From: Pseudomonadota bacterium
GTDB taxonomy: Bacteria > Pseudomonadota > Alphaproteobacteria > Rhodospirillales > Magnetospirillaceae
Length of the DNA: 64,000 nt
NCBI GenBank assembly: GCA_021847015.1
Contig: JAJZVW010000007.1
Location: 57,841-121,840 of the forward strand
Reading direction: 5' to 3'
Shown: positions 1 through 8,540 of the stretch, in pieces
Numbering within the stretch: position 1 is the stretch's first letter
How the letters are laid out: the number at the start of each line of letters is the position of its first letter
Made by a program: the position numbers and the translations under genes
The notes under the pieces: generated by a model
The model's database searches: none
Told to the model about the DNA's origin: nothing
What the model saw: only the letters and a program-made list of their open reading frames with translations

Positions 1-1
1 G

Positions 2-556
2 CCGCGCCAGACCTTCGGTACGCCCGCCGACGCGCCGCTGGTGCTGGCGCTCGGCCGCCTGCACCCCAACAAGGCGTTCGACGTGCTCATCACGGCCATC
101 GCCGTCGTGCCCGGCCCCCATCTGTGGATCGCCGGCGAAGGCCCGCTCCAGACCGAGCTGGAAGGCCTGGCCGCCCGGCTGGGCGTTTCGGACCGCGTCC
201 ACTTCCTGGGCTGGCGGGACGACGTCCCCGCCCTGTTCGCCTCGGCCGACATCTTCGTCTGCCCGTCGCGCCACGAACCGCTGGGCAATGTCGTCATCGA
301 GGCCTGGGCCCAGGGCGTGCCGGTGATCGCCGCCGCCTCGCAGGGACCCAGCCAGTTGATCGAGGACAACGTGGACGGCGTATTGGTGCCGGTGGACGAC
401 GCCGCCGCCCTGGCCATCGCGCTGCGCCGCATGATGTTCGAGCGCGGACTGGCCGAGAACATCGCCGCCGCCGGCCGCAAGACCTACGAGGCCCGCTTCA
501 CCGAGGCCGCGGTGGTGGCCCGCTACCTGGAATTCCTGCACAAGGTGGCCGGCTGA
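2..556 (+). CDS. Glycosyltransferase family 4 (GT-B fold), C-terminal part, partial
   Basis: The reading frame is open from the left edge to a TGA at 554-556, so only the C-terminal half (about 185 residues) is present. This part carries the nucleotide-sugar binding half of a GT-B retaining glycosyltransferase: LGRLHPNKAFDVL opens the Rossmann-like domain, and EPLGNVVIEAWAQG is the E-x7-E-type donor site of family 4. Such enzymes move a sugar from a nucleotide donor to a lipid or glycan acceptor at the inner membrane face, usually in LPS or capsule synthesis. The stop overlaps the start of the asparagine synthetase (TGATG), so the two are probably co-transcribed. The acceptor cannot be told from the sequence. 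Confidence 0.85.
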   Translation, partial: PRQTFGTPADAPLVLALGRLHPNKAFDVLITAIAVVPGPHLWIAGEGPLQTELEGLAARLGVSDRVHFLGWRDDVPALFASADIFVCPSRHEPLGNVVIEAWAQGVPVIAAASQGPSQLIEDNVDGVLVPVDDAAALAIALRRMMFERGLAENIAAAGRKTYEARFTEAAVVARYLEFLHKVAG

Positions 557-2310
557 TGTGCGGGATCGCCGGCATCGTCACCAGGGACGGAAGCGCGCCC
601 GGCCCGGCCATCCTCGACCGTCTGGCCGGCGCCCTGGCCCATCGCGGGCCGGACGGCGGCGGGCGGCATGTCCGCGAGGGCGTCGGGCTGGTCCAGACCC
701 GTCTTGCCATCATCGACCTGGACGGCGGGCGCCAGCCCATCCTCGACCGCGACGGCCGCGCCATCGTCGCCAACGGCGAGATCTACAATTACCGCGAGCT
801 GAAGAGCGACCTTCCCGGAGAACGTTTCGCTACCGGATCGGATTGCGAACTGCCGCTCCACCTCTACCGCCGCTACGGCCTGGGCTTCGTTTCGCGCCTG
901 CGCGGCATGTACGCCCTCGCCATCGACGACCCGCTGGAAAACCGGGTGGTGCTGGCCCGCGACCCGTTCGGCATCAAGCCGCTCTATGTCTGCGAGGGGC
1001 CGTTCGGCTTGGCCTTCGCCTCGGAGCCCCAGGCGCTGGTGGCGTCGGGACTGGCCGAAGCGAGGGTCAACCCCGCCGCCCTCGTCCAGCATCTTCAATT
1101 GCAGTTTGGGACCGGAGGCGAAACGATCTTCGCCGGCATCCGCCGCGTGGCCCCCGGCGAGACCCTGGTGGTCGAGCGCGGGCGCGTGATCGACAGCCGC
1201 CACCTGTCGGCCCTGCCGGGCGGCGGGGTCGAGCCGGGCGACGCCGAGTCCCTGCTTTACCAGCTCGATTCGGTGCTGATGGAATCGGTGGACCTGCACC
1301 AGCGCTCCGATGTGCCCTATGGCATGTTCCTGTCGGGGGGCATCGATTCCTCGGTGGTGCTGGCGATGATGGCGCGCCTCAACCCGCGCCCGGTTCTGGC
1401 CTTCACCGCCGGCTTTCCCGGCACCGGCGTCCACGACGAGCGCGGCCACGCCCGCGCCCTGGCCCAAGCGGTGGGCGCGCGCCACGTCGAGGTGGAATTC
1501 GGCGAGCGGGATTTCTGGGAGCTGCTGCCGGCCGTGGCAGCCGCCATGGACGACCCGGCGGCCGATTACGCCTGTCTGCCCACCTTCAAGCTGGCGCGGA
1601 TGGCCCGCCGCGAGGTCAAGGTGATCCTGTCCGGCGAAGGCGGCGACGAGGTGTTCGGCGGTTATGGCCGCTACCGCACCGCCATGCGTCCCTGGCCGTT
1701 GGGCAAACCCATGCGCCGCCACGGCACCTTCCACGACCACGACATCGTCCGCATTCCCCTGGATGGCTGGCGCGACGGCCTGGCCGCCGCCGAACGGGCG
1801 GAAGACGTGGCCGGCCGTTCCCGGCTCCAGGTGGCGCAGGCGGTGGATTGCGCCGACTGGCTGCCCAACGATCTGCTGGTCAAGGCCGACCGCTGCCTGA
1901 TGGCCAACGGCGTCGAGGGGCGCGTGCCCTTTCTCGACCCCCTGGTCGCCGCCTTCGCCTTCCGCTTGCCCGATTCCGCCAAGGTCCACAAGGGCCTGGG
2001 CAAGTGGCTGCTGCGCCGCTGGCTGGAGCGGACGCTGCCCGCCGCCCGGCCGTTCGAGCGCAAGCGCGGCTTCACGGTCCCGGTGGCCGAATGGATCGCC
2101 GCCCGCCCCGAGATTGGCGAGTTGGTCGCCCGCCAGACGCTGATGGCCGAGATCGGCAAGCCGGGCGCGGTCGAGCACCTGTTCCGCCATTGCGACAAGC
2201 GCACCGGGTTCGCCTGCTGGACCCTGCTGTTCCTGGCCCTGTGGCACCAGCGGCATATTCTGGGACACAAAACCGAAGGCGACGCCTTCGACGCGCTGGC
2301 AACCCGCTAA
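556..2310 (+). CDS. asnB: Asparagine synthase (glutamine-hydrolysing), AsnB type
   Basis: A 584-residue protein that starts exactly MCGIAGIV, where Cys2 becomes the catalytic N-terminal nucleophile of the class II glutamine amidotransferase domain after Met removal. That domain also shows RGPDG, NGEIYNY and DPFGIKPLY. The second half is the ATP-pyrophosphatase synthetase domain, with the PP-loop FLSGGIDSS and SGEGGDEVFGGY. It converts aspartate (or a related carboxylate) to the amide using glutamine and ATP. The start overlaps the upstream glycosyltransferase stop. Next to a glycosyltransferase, AsnB homologues often modify surface sugars or exosortase-linked polymers, so a role in polysaccharide decoration is possible; this is inference. 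Confidence 0.93.
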   Translation: MCGIAGIVTRDGSAPGPAILDRLAGALAHRGPDGGGRHVREGVGLVQTRLAIIDLDGGRQPILDRDGRAIVANGEIYNYRELKSDLPGERFATGSDCELPLHLYRRYGLGFVSRLRGMYALAIDDPLENRVVLARDPFGIKPLYVCEGPFGLAFASEPQALVASGLAEARVNPAALVQHLQLQFGTGGETIFAGIRRVAPGETLVVERGRVIDSRHLSALPGGGVEPGDAESLLYQLDSVLMESVDLHQRSDVPYGMFLSGGIDSSVVLAMMARLNPRPVLAFTAGFPGTGVHDERGHARALAQAVGARHVEVEFGERDFWELLPAVAAAMDDPAADYACLPTFKLARMARREVKVILSGEGGDEVFGGYGRYRTAMRPWPLGKPMRRHGTFHDHDIVRIPLDGWRDGLAAAERAEDVAGRSRLQVAQAVDCADWLPNDLLVKADRCLMANGVEGRVPFLDPLVAAFAFRLPDSAKVHKGLGKWLLRRWLERTLPAARPFERKRGFTVPVAEWIAARPEIGELVARQTLMAEIGKPGAVEHLFRHCDKRTGFACWTLLFLALWHQRHILGHKTEGDAFDALATR

Positions 2311-2331
2311 CCCAATCACAGGATGGCGACC

Positions 2332-3663
2332 ATGGCCCAGACCTTCGACCTCATCCTTCGCGGCGGCACCGCCGTCACCCCCGCCGGCACCCAGCGCACC
2401 GACATCGGCTGCCGCGCCGGCCGCATCGCCGCCTTGGGCGACCTCGGCACGGCTTCGGCCGCCGAGGCGATCGACGCTCACGGCCTGACCATCCTCCCCG
2501 GCGTGATCGACACCCAGGTGCATTTCCGCGAACCGGGCCTGGAGCACAAGGAGGATCTGGCCACCGGCACCGCCGCCGCGGCCCTGGGCGGCGTCACCGC
2601 CGTGTTCGAGATGCCCAACACCAAACCCTCGACGACGACGGCCGAGGCCCTGGCCGACAAGGTGACGCGGGCCAAGGGGCGGGCGTGGGTGGACCACGCC
2701 TTCTTCCTTGGCGCCGCCGCCGACAACATCGAGCATTTGGCCGAGTGGGAGCGCCTGCCCGGCTGCGCAGGCGTCAAGGTGTTCATGGGCTCGTCCACCG
2801 GCTCGCTGCTGGTGGCCGACGATGCCACCCTCGCCCGCGTCCTGGGGCAGGGCTTCCGCCGCGTGGCGGTCCATTGCGAGGACGAGGAACGCCTCGCCCA
2901 GCGCAAATCCCTGATCGAGGGCGGCGCCCATCCCCGCCGACATCCCGAATGGCGGGATGTGGAAACGGCGCTGCGGGCGACCCAACGCCTGATCCGGCTG
3001 GCGGAGGCGGCGCGCCGGCGCGTCCATGTGCTGCACGTCACCACCGCCGAGGAAATCGCCTTCCTGGCCGAGCACAAGGACCTCGCCACGGTGGAGGTCA
3101 CGCCCCAGCACCTGACCCTGGCGGCGCCCGAGTGCTACGACGACCTTGGCACCTACGCCCAGATGAATCCGCCCATCCGCGATGCCCGCCACCGCCAAGC
3201 CCTATGGCAAGGGGTCGCCGACGGGGTGGTGGACGTGATCGGCTCGGACCACGCGCCCCACACCCGCGAGGAGAAGGGCAAGCCCTATCCCCAGAGCCCT
3301 TCGGGCATGACGGGAGTGCAGACGTTGGTGCCGCTGATGCTGGACCACGTCAGTTCCGGCCTTCTGTCCCTCGAGCGCTTCGCCGATCTGACTTCGGCCG
3401 GGCCGGCCCGCATCTACGGCATCGCCGGCAAGGGCCGCATCGCGGTCGGCTACGACGCCGACTTCACCGTGGTGGACATGCGGGCAGAGCGGGTCATCAC
3501 CCATTCGTGGATCGCCAGCCGTTGCGGCTGGACCCCCTTCGACGGACGGCGGGTGGTGGGCTGGCCGGTCGCCACCCTCGTCCGCGGCCGCACGGTCATG
3601 CGCGACGGCCAATTGCTGGGCGCGGCGGCGGGAAAGCCGGTGCGCTTCCAGGAAAACCGATAA
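2332..3663 (+). CDS. pyrC: Dihydroorotase / cyclic amidohydrolase, class I
   Basis: A 443-residue amidohydrolase-fold protein. Visible blocks are GVIDTQVHFREPG (metal and substrate site), FEMPNT, KVFMGSSTG (region of the bridging lysine), VHCEDE, HVLHVTT and GSDHAPH (catalytic Asp). The family closes carbamoyl-aspartate to dihydroorotate in pyrimidine synthesis. The usual first metal ligand of the HxH motif is Gln here (TQVH rather than xHVH), while the other ligands look intact, so allantoinase-like or altered metal use cannot be ruled out. A second in-frame ATG lies at 2323; I chose 2332 because AGGA sits 8 bases upstream of it. It is 20 bp downstream of asnB and may be in the same transcript. 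Confidence 0.85.
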   Translation: MAQTFDLILRGGTAVTPAGTQRTDIGCRAGRIAALGDLGTASAAEAIDAHGLTILPGVIDTQVHFREPGLEHKEDLATGTAAAALGGVTAVFEMPNTKPSTTTAEALADKVTRAKGRAWVDHAFFLGAAADNIEHLAEWERLPGCAGVKVFMGSSTGSLLVADDATLARVLGQGFRRVAVHCEDEERLAQRKSLIEGGAHPRRHPEWRDVETALRATQRLIRLAEAARRRVHVLHVTTAEEIAFLAEHKDLATVEVTPQHLTLAAPECYDDLGTYAQMNPPIRDARHRQALWQGVADGVVDVIGSDHAPHTREEKGKPYPQSPSGMTGVQTLVPLMLDHVSSGLLSLERFADLTSAGPARIYGIAGKGRIAVGYDADFTVVDMRAERVITHSWIASRCGWTPFDGRRVVGWPVATLVRGRTVMRDGQLLGAAAGKPVRFQENR

Positions 3664-3749
3664 GTCGGATGGAATCATTCCAGCCCATGGACTTTCACTC
3701 CCGGTAGAACTATATTTCGAGGAAGCGTTCTCCCCAACGGGCCGAAGCC

Positions 3750-4295
3750 ATGTTCACCGACAACACACTGACGCCCAAGGAAGCCGTGCGGCTGTGCGCG
3801 CTGGGGACCATCGCGCGCCAGGCGATGCGCTATGGGGAACTCGCCGGGTCGGTGCGCCATTTCATTTCGCGCATGGGCGGGCCGCAGCTCGAACTGATGG
3901 GAACGTCGGTCGAGTTGCTGCGCTACGAGGGCTTGGTGGAAGCGGTCGGCGGCTCCGGGATGGAAGACGACGCCCTGCTGTCGATAACCGCGGCGGGCAA
4001 GCGGGAACTCAAGACCCTTCTCACGGCGCCCATTCGTCCGGGCAGCGATCTGTCCAAGCTGATCATCGCCCTGAAGATGCGGTTCCTGCATCTGCTGGAG
4101 CCGGCCGAGCGCAAGGCCCTGGCCGAACTTCTGGCCGATGGGGTCGAGAGCGAACTGGTACGGCTGATCGACCTGCGCGGCGTCTGTGCCGGCGAAGAGG
4201 GCGAAGCCAGCGATCTGGTGGCTTGGCTGGATCACGACATCGCCGCGCTGGAAAGCCGGCTGGCTTGGCTGGACGCGTTCGGCGCCCGCCAGTGA
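3750..4295 (+). CDS. Hypothetical protein with winged-helix-like N-terminus
   Basis: A 181-residue soluble protein. The first 90 residues contain helix-turn-helix-like spacing and a wing-like strand pair (YEGLVEAVGGSGMEDDALLSITAAGKRELKTLL), which resembles PadR/MarR-type regulators. The rest is helical with a C-terminal run of hydrophobic heptads (DIAALESRLAWLDAF) suitable for dimerisation. It lies 86 bp after dihydroorotase and 10 bp before the radC start, on the same strand. I do not recognise a named family; the regulator call rests on pattern only. Confidence 0.6.
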   Translation: MFTDNTLTPKEAVRLCALGTIARQAMRYGELAGSVRHFISRMGGPQLELMGTSVELLRYEGLVEAVGGSGMEDDALLSITAAGKRELKTLLTAPIRPGSDLSKLIIALKMRFLHLLEPAERKALAELLADGVESELVRLIDLRGVCAGEEGEASDLVAWLDHDIAALESRLAWLDAFGARQ

Positions 4296-4305
4296 CGCGC
4301 TTGCC

Positions 4306-4920
4306 GTGAGCGCCGACGACGCCCCACCGGGACTGGCGGAATCCACCTCCGGCGAACCGCATCATCTCGGCCACAGGGGACGGTTACGCGAACGGTTCCT
4401 CGAAGCTCCGGAAGCGCTTCCCGACTACGAAATCCTCGAACTTCTGTTGGCCACGGCGATTCCCCGCAAGGACGTCAAACCGATCGCCAAGACGCTGATC
4501 GCCCGCTTCGGCAGCTTCGCCGACGTCATTTCCGCCGACCTCCCGGCGCTGATGGCCGCCGGAGGGTTGGGGCCGGCCTCGATCGCCGTGCTGAAGGTGG
4601 TGCGCGAGGCCGCGATCCGCCTTGCCCGCGCCCCGGTGATGGGGCGGCCGGTCATCTCGGCCTGGGATCAGTTGCTGGACTATTGCTGCGCCGCCATGAC
4701 CACCCTGCCGGTCGAGCAATTCCGCCTGCTGTTCCTGGATCGCAAGAATGTGCTGATCGCCGACGAGGTGCAACAGGAGGGCACCATCGACCACACCCCG
4801 CTCTACCCCCGCGAAGTGGTCAAGCGGACGTTGGAACTGAATGCCTCGGCGGTGATCATGGTCCACAACCATCCCACTCGACCCGTTTCGATCACGCTCG
4901 ATCACGCTTCTTCTCATTGA
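4306..4920 (+). pseudogene. radC: radC, 3' end replaced by ICE insertion
   Basis: RadC (JAB/MPN-domain protein of the DNA repair protein RadC family). From a GTG at 4306 the product shows the N-terminal HhH-like region (LPDYEILELLLATAIPRKDVKPIA) and the JAB domain (VEQFRLLFLDRKN, EVQQEGTIDHTPLYPREVV, ASAVIMVHNHP). Normal RadC continues HNHPSGDP and then supplies the Asp zinc ligand and about 45 more residues. Here HNHP is followed by TRPVSITLDHASSH and a stop, so the metal site is incomplete and the protein is probably inactive. The change point, a few bases after 4870, coincides with an integrase gene immediately downstream. The missing 3' end should lie beyond the right end of the element. 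Confidence 0.9.
4864..4880. other. Candidate attL core within radC
   Basis: The codons for HNHP (CACAACCATCCC at 4864-4875) are the last bases that encode conserved RadC sequence. Downstream bases encode nothing like RadC. A tyrosine integrase would need a short core shared by chromosome and element, so the core should overlap this segment. The exact core length cannot be set without attR or an empty site. Confidence 0.55.
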
Positions 4921-4990
4921 ATCACTTGGATTTTCTGGCTTGTCGTAGCGTCGGACGTTGTGGCATATTGGGGTCGGTTTTGAGGGGGAT

Positions 4991-5016
4991 CAGTCGCCCC
5001 TTTGACCCCAGTCGCC
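4991..5016. repeat. Direct repeats upstream of integrase, possible arm-type sites
   Basis: CAGTCGCC occurs at 4991-4998 and again at 5009-5016, 18 bp apart, each followed within a few bases by a C-rich run; a related inverted form (TGGCGACCCC) follows near 5034. They lie between the attL candidate and the integrase start, where integrase arm-binding sites are expected. Function is inferred from position. Confidence 0.35.
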
Positions 5017-5068
5017 GACCCCTACTACCCGTCTGGCGACCCCACTTGAGAGCCGATGGGAGAGCCAA

Positions 5069-6367
5069 GTGCCAAGCCTTACCGATGGAGAGATACGCCG
5101 CGCTCTGAAACAGGTGGAGCAGACCGGCAAACAGCTAAGCCTGGTCGATGGCGAGGGGCACGGCACCGGCCGTCTGGTCCTGGTCATGAAGCCGATGCCC
5201 ACTCGCGTCACGGCGGACTGGATGGCGCAGCAGTGGCGCGATCAGAAGCGCCTCAAGAAGAAGCTCGGCTCGTATCCGTCGATGTCGCTCAGCAAGGCAC
5301 GCGAAGTTTTCACCCGCGATTTCGCGGACATGATCCAGAAGGGTCGCAGTATCAAGATCGCCGGCGACACACGCCCCGGCACCGTGGCCGACCTTTTCGA
5401 AGCCTACGTCGCTCACCTGAAAGCCTCGGGAAAGTCGTCCTGGAAGGAAGCGGAGAAAGGCTTCAACAAGATCGCCGATACGCTCGGCCGCAATCGGCCC
5501 GCTCGGGACGTCGAGCCCGACGAAATCACGGACCTAATTCGGCCAATTTACGACCGTGGCAAGCGTTCGATGGCGGATCACGTCCGCAGCTACATCCGAT
5601 CCGCGTACAGCTGGGGCCTGAAATCGGAGCACGATTACCGCAGCGCATCGCAGCGCCGCTTCCGCCTTGTCTACAATCCCGCAGCCGGCATCCCCACGGA
5701 GCCCAAGAAGGTCGGAACCCGCTGGCTTGATGAAGAGGAATTCCTACGCCTCTACCGTTGGCTCGAATGCCCTGACACGCCAGTTCACCCGCCCTACACA
5801 CGCGCCGTCCGCATTCTCATGCTCACGGGGCAGCGCGTCGAGGAAATCGCCCGCCTGCACGTCGATCAGTGGGACGCAAAGGAGCGGATTATTGACTGGT
5901 CGAAGACCAAGAACGGCAAGCCGCACGCAATTCCGGTCCCCGAGGTGGCGGCGGAGCTGATCGAGTCGATCAAGCCAAACGCGCACGGCTGGTTTTTTCC
6001 CTCCGCGACCAACCCGACGAAGCCCGTCAGCCATGGCACGCTGTACTCGTTCATGTGGCGTCAGCGCGAGCGCGAGGTGATCCCGGTCGTGACTAATCGC
6101 GATCTGCGTAGAACGTGGAAGACGCTGGCTGGACAGGCCGGCCTATCGAAGGAAATTCGCGATCGGCTGCAGAACCACACGCTCCAGGACGTCAGCTCAA
6201 AGAGCTACGATCGCTGGAACTACATGCCTGAGAAGCGAGCCGCCATGAAGAAGTGGAACGCCTTTGTTCGAGCCATGCTGACTAAAAAGCGCCCCAAGGC
6301 GGCGGAAGAGAAACGCACGCCGATCAATCAAGGCGCCCCTGAGGAGCCGGCTCAGCACGCGGCGTAA
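5069..6367 (+). CDS. int: Tyrosine site-specific integrase, P4-like
   Basis: A 432-residue integrase starting at GTG 5069 behind GGGAGAG. The N-terminal part (to about residue 110) matches the DUF4102-type arm-binding domain (KKKLGSYPSMSLSKAREVF), followed by a SAM-like core-binding domain (TVADLFEAYVAHLKASGKSSW) and a catalytic domain. Catalytic positions visible are Arg in LTGQRVEEIARL, the second Arg in RDLRRTWKT (Arg instead of the usual His before DLRRT), His in LQNHTLQDVSSKSYDRW and the Tyr of that same block. It should cut and rejoin the attachment sites that place the element in radC. The first gene inside the element, transcribed inward. Confidence 0.93.
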   Translation: MPSLTDGEIRRALKQVEQTGKQLSLVDGEGHGTGRLVLVMKPMPTRVTADWMAQQWRDQKRLKKKLGSYPSMSLSKAREVFTRDFADMIQKGRSIKIAGDTRPGTVADLFEAYVAHLKASGKSSWKEAEKGFNKIADTLGRNRPARDVEPDEITDLIRPIYDRGKRSMADHVRSYIRSAYSWGLKSEHDYRSASQRRFRLVYNPAAGIPTEPKKVGTRWLDEEEFLRLYRWLECPDTPVHPPYTRAVRILMLTGQRVEEIARLHVDQWDAKERIIDWSKTKNGKPHAIPVPEVAAELIESIKPNAHGWFFPSATNPTKPVSHGTLYSFMWRQREREVIPVVTNRDLRRTWKTLAGQAGLSKEIRDRLQNHTLQDVSSKSYDRWNYMPEKRAAMKKWNAFVRAMLTKKRPKAAEEKRTPINQGAPEEPAQHAA

Positions 6368-6423
6368 TAGCTCACCGACGTAGACCGACCACTCCTCAGG
6401 GCGGCGAGGCGATCTTAAGTTCG

Positions 6424-6440
6424 TGCAACAACCCGTTGCA
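6424..6440. terminator. Inverted repeat between convergent genes
   Basis: TGCAAC (6424-6429) and GTTGCA (6435-6440) flank a 5-base loop in the gap between the integrase stop and the stop of the minus-strand receiver gene. It has no T-run, so a terminator role is only suggested by its position. Confidence 0.3.
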
Positions 6441-6533
6441 TGATCTCTGGAGTGGAGAATCGCAGCCGGGCTGCTTGTGGCTCAACCTGTCACTCGACGT
6501 AACCAGGGCGGGTCGCCTCGGTGTCTACTGCCC

Positions 6534-8540
6534 CTACACTTCCTCTCCGTCGGGCTCGCCCGCAGACGCAGCATCTCCGATCATGATCGGATGCGGTTCA
6601 AGATCGTTGAGGACAATTACGAGCGCACCATTCTTTTGATCGTTGCTCGAAAGGGTGCCGAGGTCTCCGGGATTCCGTGCGATCAGGCCCACGACCTCGT
6701 CTCGCGGCTCTTCCTCGCCATCCTTCTTCTCCACGGGCACTTTCACCGGGGCAAGATTCCCCTTTGCAGTCGCCGCTGGCGCCTTGAGCCCCCGCTGAAG
6801 GAACGATCGGAAGGATGCCGAGGCCTGAAGTCTCTTGAGCGTCTCCCGCGCGCGGGGGTGGACCTGCCCCTCCTCGATCTTCGGAATGACGGTGAGGATT
6901 TCGTCCACCGAGGCTTCGGTGAGAATGAGACGGGTGAGATCGTTGCCCTCGGCGTCGCGTCCAGTGATGCAGACACCGCCATCGCCGGTGGTTATGGGAA
7001 GTTCGAGTGCCATGAGCTTCCCGTCCGCATCCGTCGTGAACATGAGAACCTCGACGGGGAATGTGAACGGCATCTTGCTCACGAGACCGACCCGTCCCAT
7101 GTCAGCAAGCATGCGCTGCTGAAGTTCGAGCGCGTTGCTCTCCCTCAGCCTGAGGCCGACCGAATATGGCCCCTCTGCGCGAATCAGATGGGCCAACTCG
7201 TCGCGTGTGAGCATACGCTGATCATCAAGGTCCCAGTCGATTGACATGCGAGGTTGGTTCGGAAACTGCGCGATGGGCGTGCTCACGCCTTTGGACTTGT
7301 ACTTCCAGCTCTTGTTGTCGAGCGCCTTCAACGTGCCGCCGATGAGAAGCACGCGCCGCTTGCCCGGTTGCCGGACCAGGTCGCAAGCGGGCGTAAGCAC
7401 GACTAGGGCATCGGGTTCGTCCTCCGGGGCCGTTGCGGGCGGCGCAAAATCGAACCTCGACTTACGGACAAGCACGTCGCCGAAACTCACCGGCATGCCG
7501 GCGGTGTTGCCCGTCACCTTGAGACGTTCCGCGTTCTGCCACAACGAACGAGCCACCAGATTCTGCAGATCCGATGATCCTGCTATGTAGGGGGTCGGAT
7601 ACTTCACGGGATCGATGCGATTGAGCTCCTGCGCTGCGGCAATGGTCGGCCCATGGCCTTCGATCTCGTGCTGGAGCAGGCGGTCGAACACGTCGAGCAT
7701 GTAGCTACCGAGCGGCTGTCCCTCGAAATCGAGCAGCACTTCGCGGATCTTAGTGTAATCAGACAGATCGAGCCGCCGGATCAACTTCATGAAGTCCTTT
7801 GCGGCACCGGCAAGTCCCGATTCCCAAGCGGCGAGGAATCCCGCCACGCGCACCGCATCGGCGTGATGGGTCGCCAGCCGTTCCAGCGTCGTCTCGACCG
7901 TCGCCCCCTGGAGCAGATCATGCTTGCGGTATACGCGGAACAGCGCACCTACCATTTTGGCGTCGTCCCTAAACCGCTCCTTCTTGTCCTGCAGGCGCGG
8001 GCTCCGCGACATGAGCACGACCGCAGGAGGGGAGTTCTCACGACCTGCAACGAGCTCGCGTAGCCGGCGGATCGACTTCTCCACATCAAAATCCTGCTGC
8101 GCGGCGCCGAGGAATAAGTCTGCGAAGATGATGTGGCACTCGTGCGCGTCTTCCGGAACGGTTCGGCCGGCAGACTTCACCTCAAGGCCAGCGGCGTTCA
8201 GTCTATCCTTTAGCTTCTGCAAAAACTCCCGGTCCGAAGTGCGGTCGCGTTCGTAAGTCCCGAACAGTCTCATCCAGAGCTCGTCGTTCAGCTTGCCCTT
8301 CAGGTCCCACATCGCCTTGACGAATTCGTCCGAAGCCCGGAGCTCGTTGGCGCTCATCGTCGCGTATGCAGGAAACGCTTCGACGACCAGCTCCTGCTCA
8401 ATCCGGACGTCGTCGACAAAAATCGTCCACGCTTCCTCGTCCATTGCGAGGTCCGCGGCGATCGGCACGTCGTCGAAGGCGTCGTCGATAATAAGCGCCG
8501 ATACGAAGCCCGCGCGCTTGAGAACGTCCGACACGCTCAT
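6534..8540 (-). CDS. Receiver-domain protein with large unknown output region
   Basis: A 668-residue soluble protein. The N-terminus has receiver-domain signatures spread by a long insertion: the acidic pair D19-D20 (ALIIDD), then about 110 inserted residues, the likely phosphoacceptor D141 (HIIFADLFLG), the switch Ser178 (VVLMSRSP) and the conserved Lys206 (FRVYRKHD). The remaining roughly 450 residues include a beta-rich block (DALVVLTPACDLVRQPGKRRVLLIGG) and no HTH, GGDEF or nuclease motif that I recognise. The start overlaps the stop of the upstream kinase-like gene by 4 bases (ATGA), so they form a cognate pair. The output domain could be an effector rather than a transcription factor. 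No known system name is assigned. Confidence 0.75.
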   Translation of the reverse strand: MSVSDVLKRAGFVSALIIDDAFDDVPIAADLAMDEEAWTIFVDDVRIEQELVVEAFPAYATMSANELRASDEFVKAMWDLKGKLNDELWMRLFGTYERDRTSDREFLQKLKDRLNAAGLEVKSAGRTVPEDAHECHIIFADLFLGAAQQDFDVEKSIRRLRELVAGRENSPPAVVLMSRSPRLQDKKERFRDDAKMVGALFRVYRKHDLLQGATVETTLERLATHHADAVRVAGFLAAWESGLAGAAKDFMKLIRRLDLSDYTKIREVLLDFEGQPLGSYMLDVFDRLLQHEIEGHGPTIAAAQELNRIDPVKYPTPYIAGSSDLQNLVARSLWQNAERLKVTGNTAGMPVSFGDVLVRKSRFDFAPPATAPEDEPDALVVLTPACDLVRQPGKRRVLLIGGTLKALDNKSWKYKSKGVSTPIAQFPNQPRMSIDWDLDDQRMLTRDELAHLIRAEGPYSVGLRLRESNALELQQRMLADMGRVGLVSKMPFTFPVEVLMFTTDADGKLMALELPITTGDGGVCITGRDAEGNDLTRLILTEASVDEILTVIPKIEEGQVHPRARETLKRLQASASFRSFLQRGLKAPAATAKGNLAPVKVPVEKKDGEEEPRDEVVGLIARNPGDLGTLSSNDQKNGALVIVLNDLEPHPIMIGDAASAGEPDGEEV

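Noticed and set aside
523..3198. Very long minus-strand frame opposite asnB and dihydroorotase
   Set aside because: It is a GC-driven shadow of two well-recognised plus-strand genes; its translation is low-complexity Gly/Ala/Arg/Gln sequence with no motif.
6424..6440. attachment-site repeat downstream of the integrase
   Set aside because: It is a short inverted repeat between convergent stops, not a direct repeat of the radC core.
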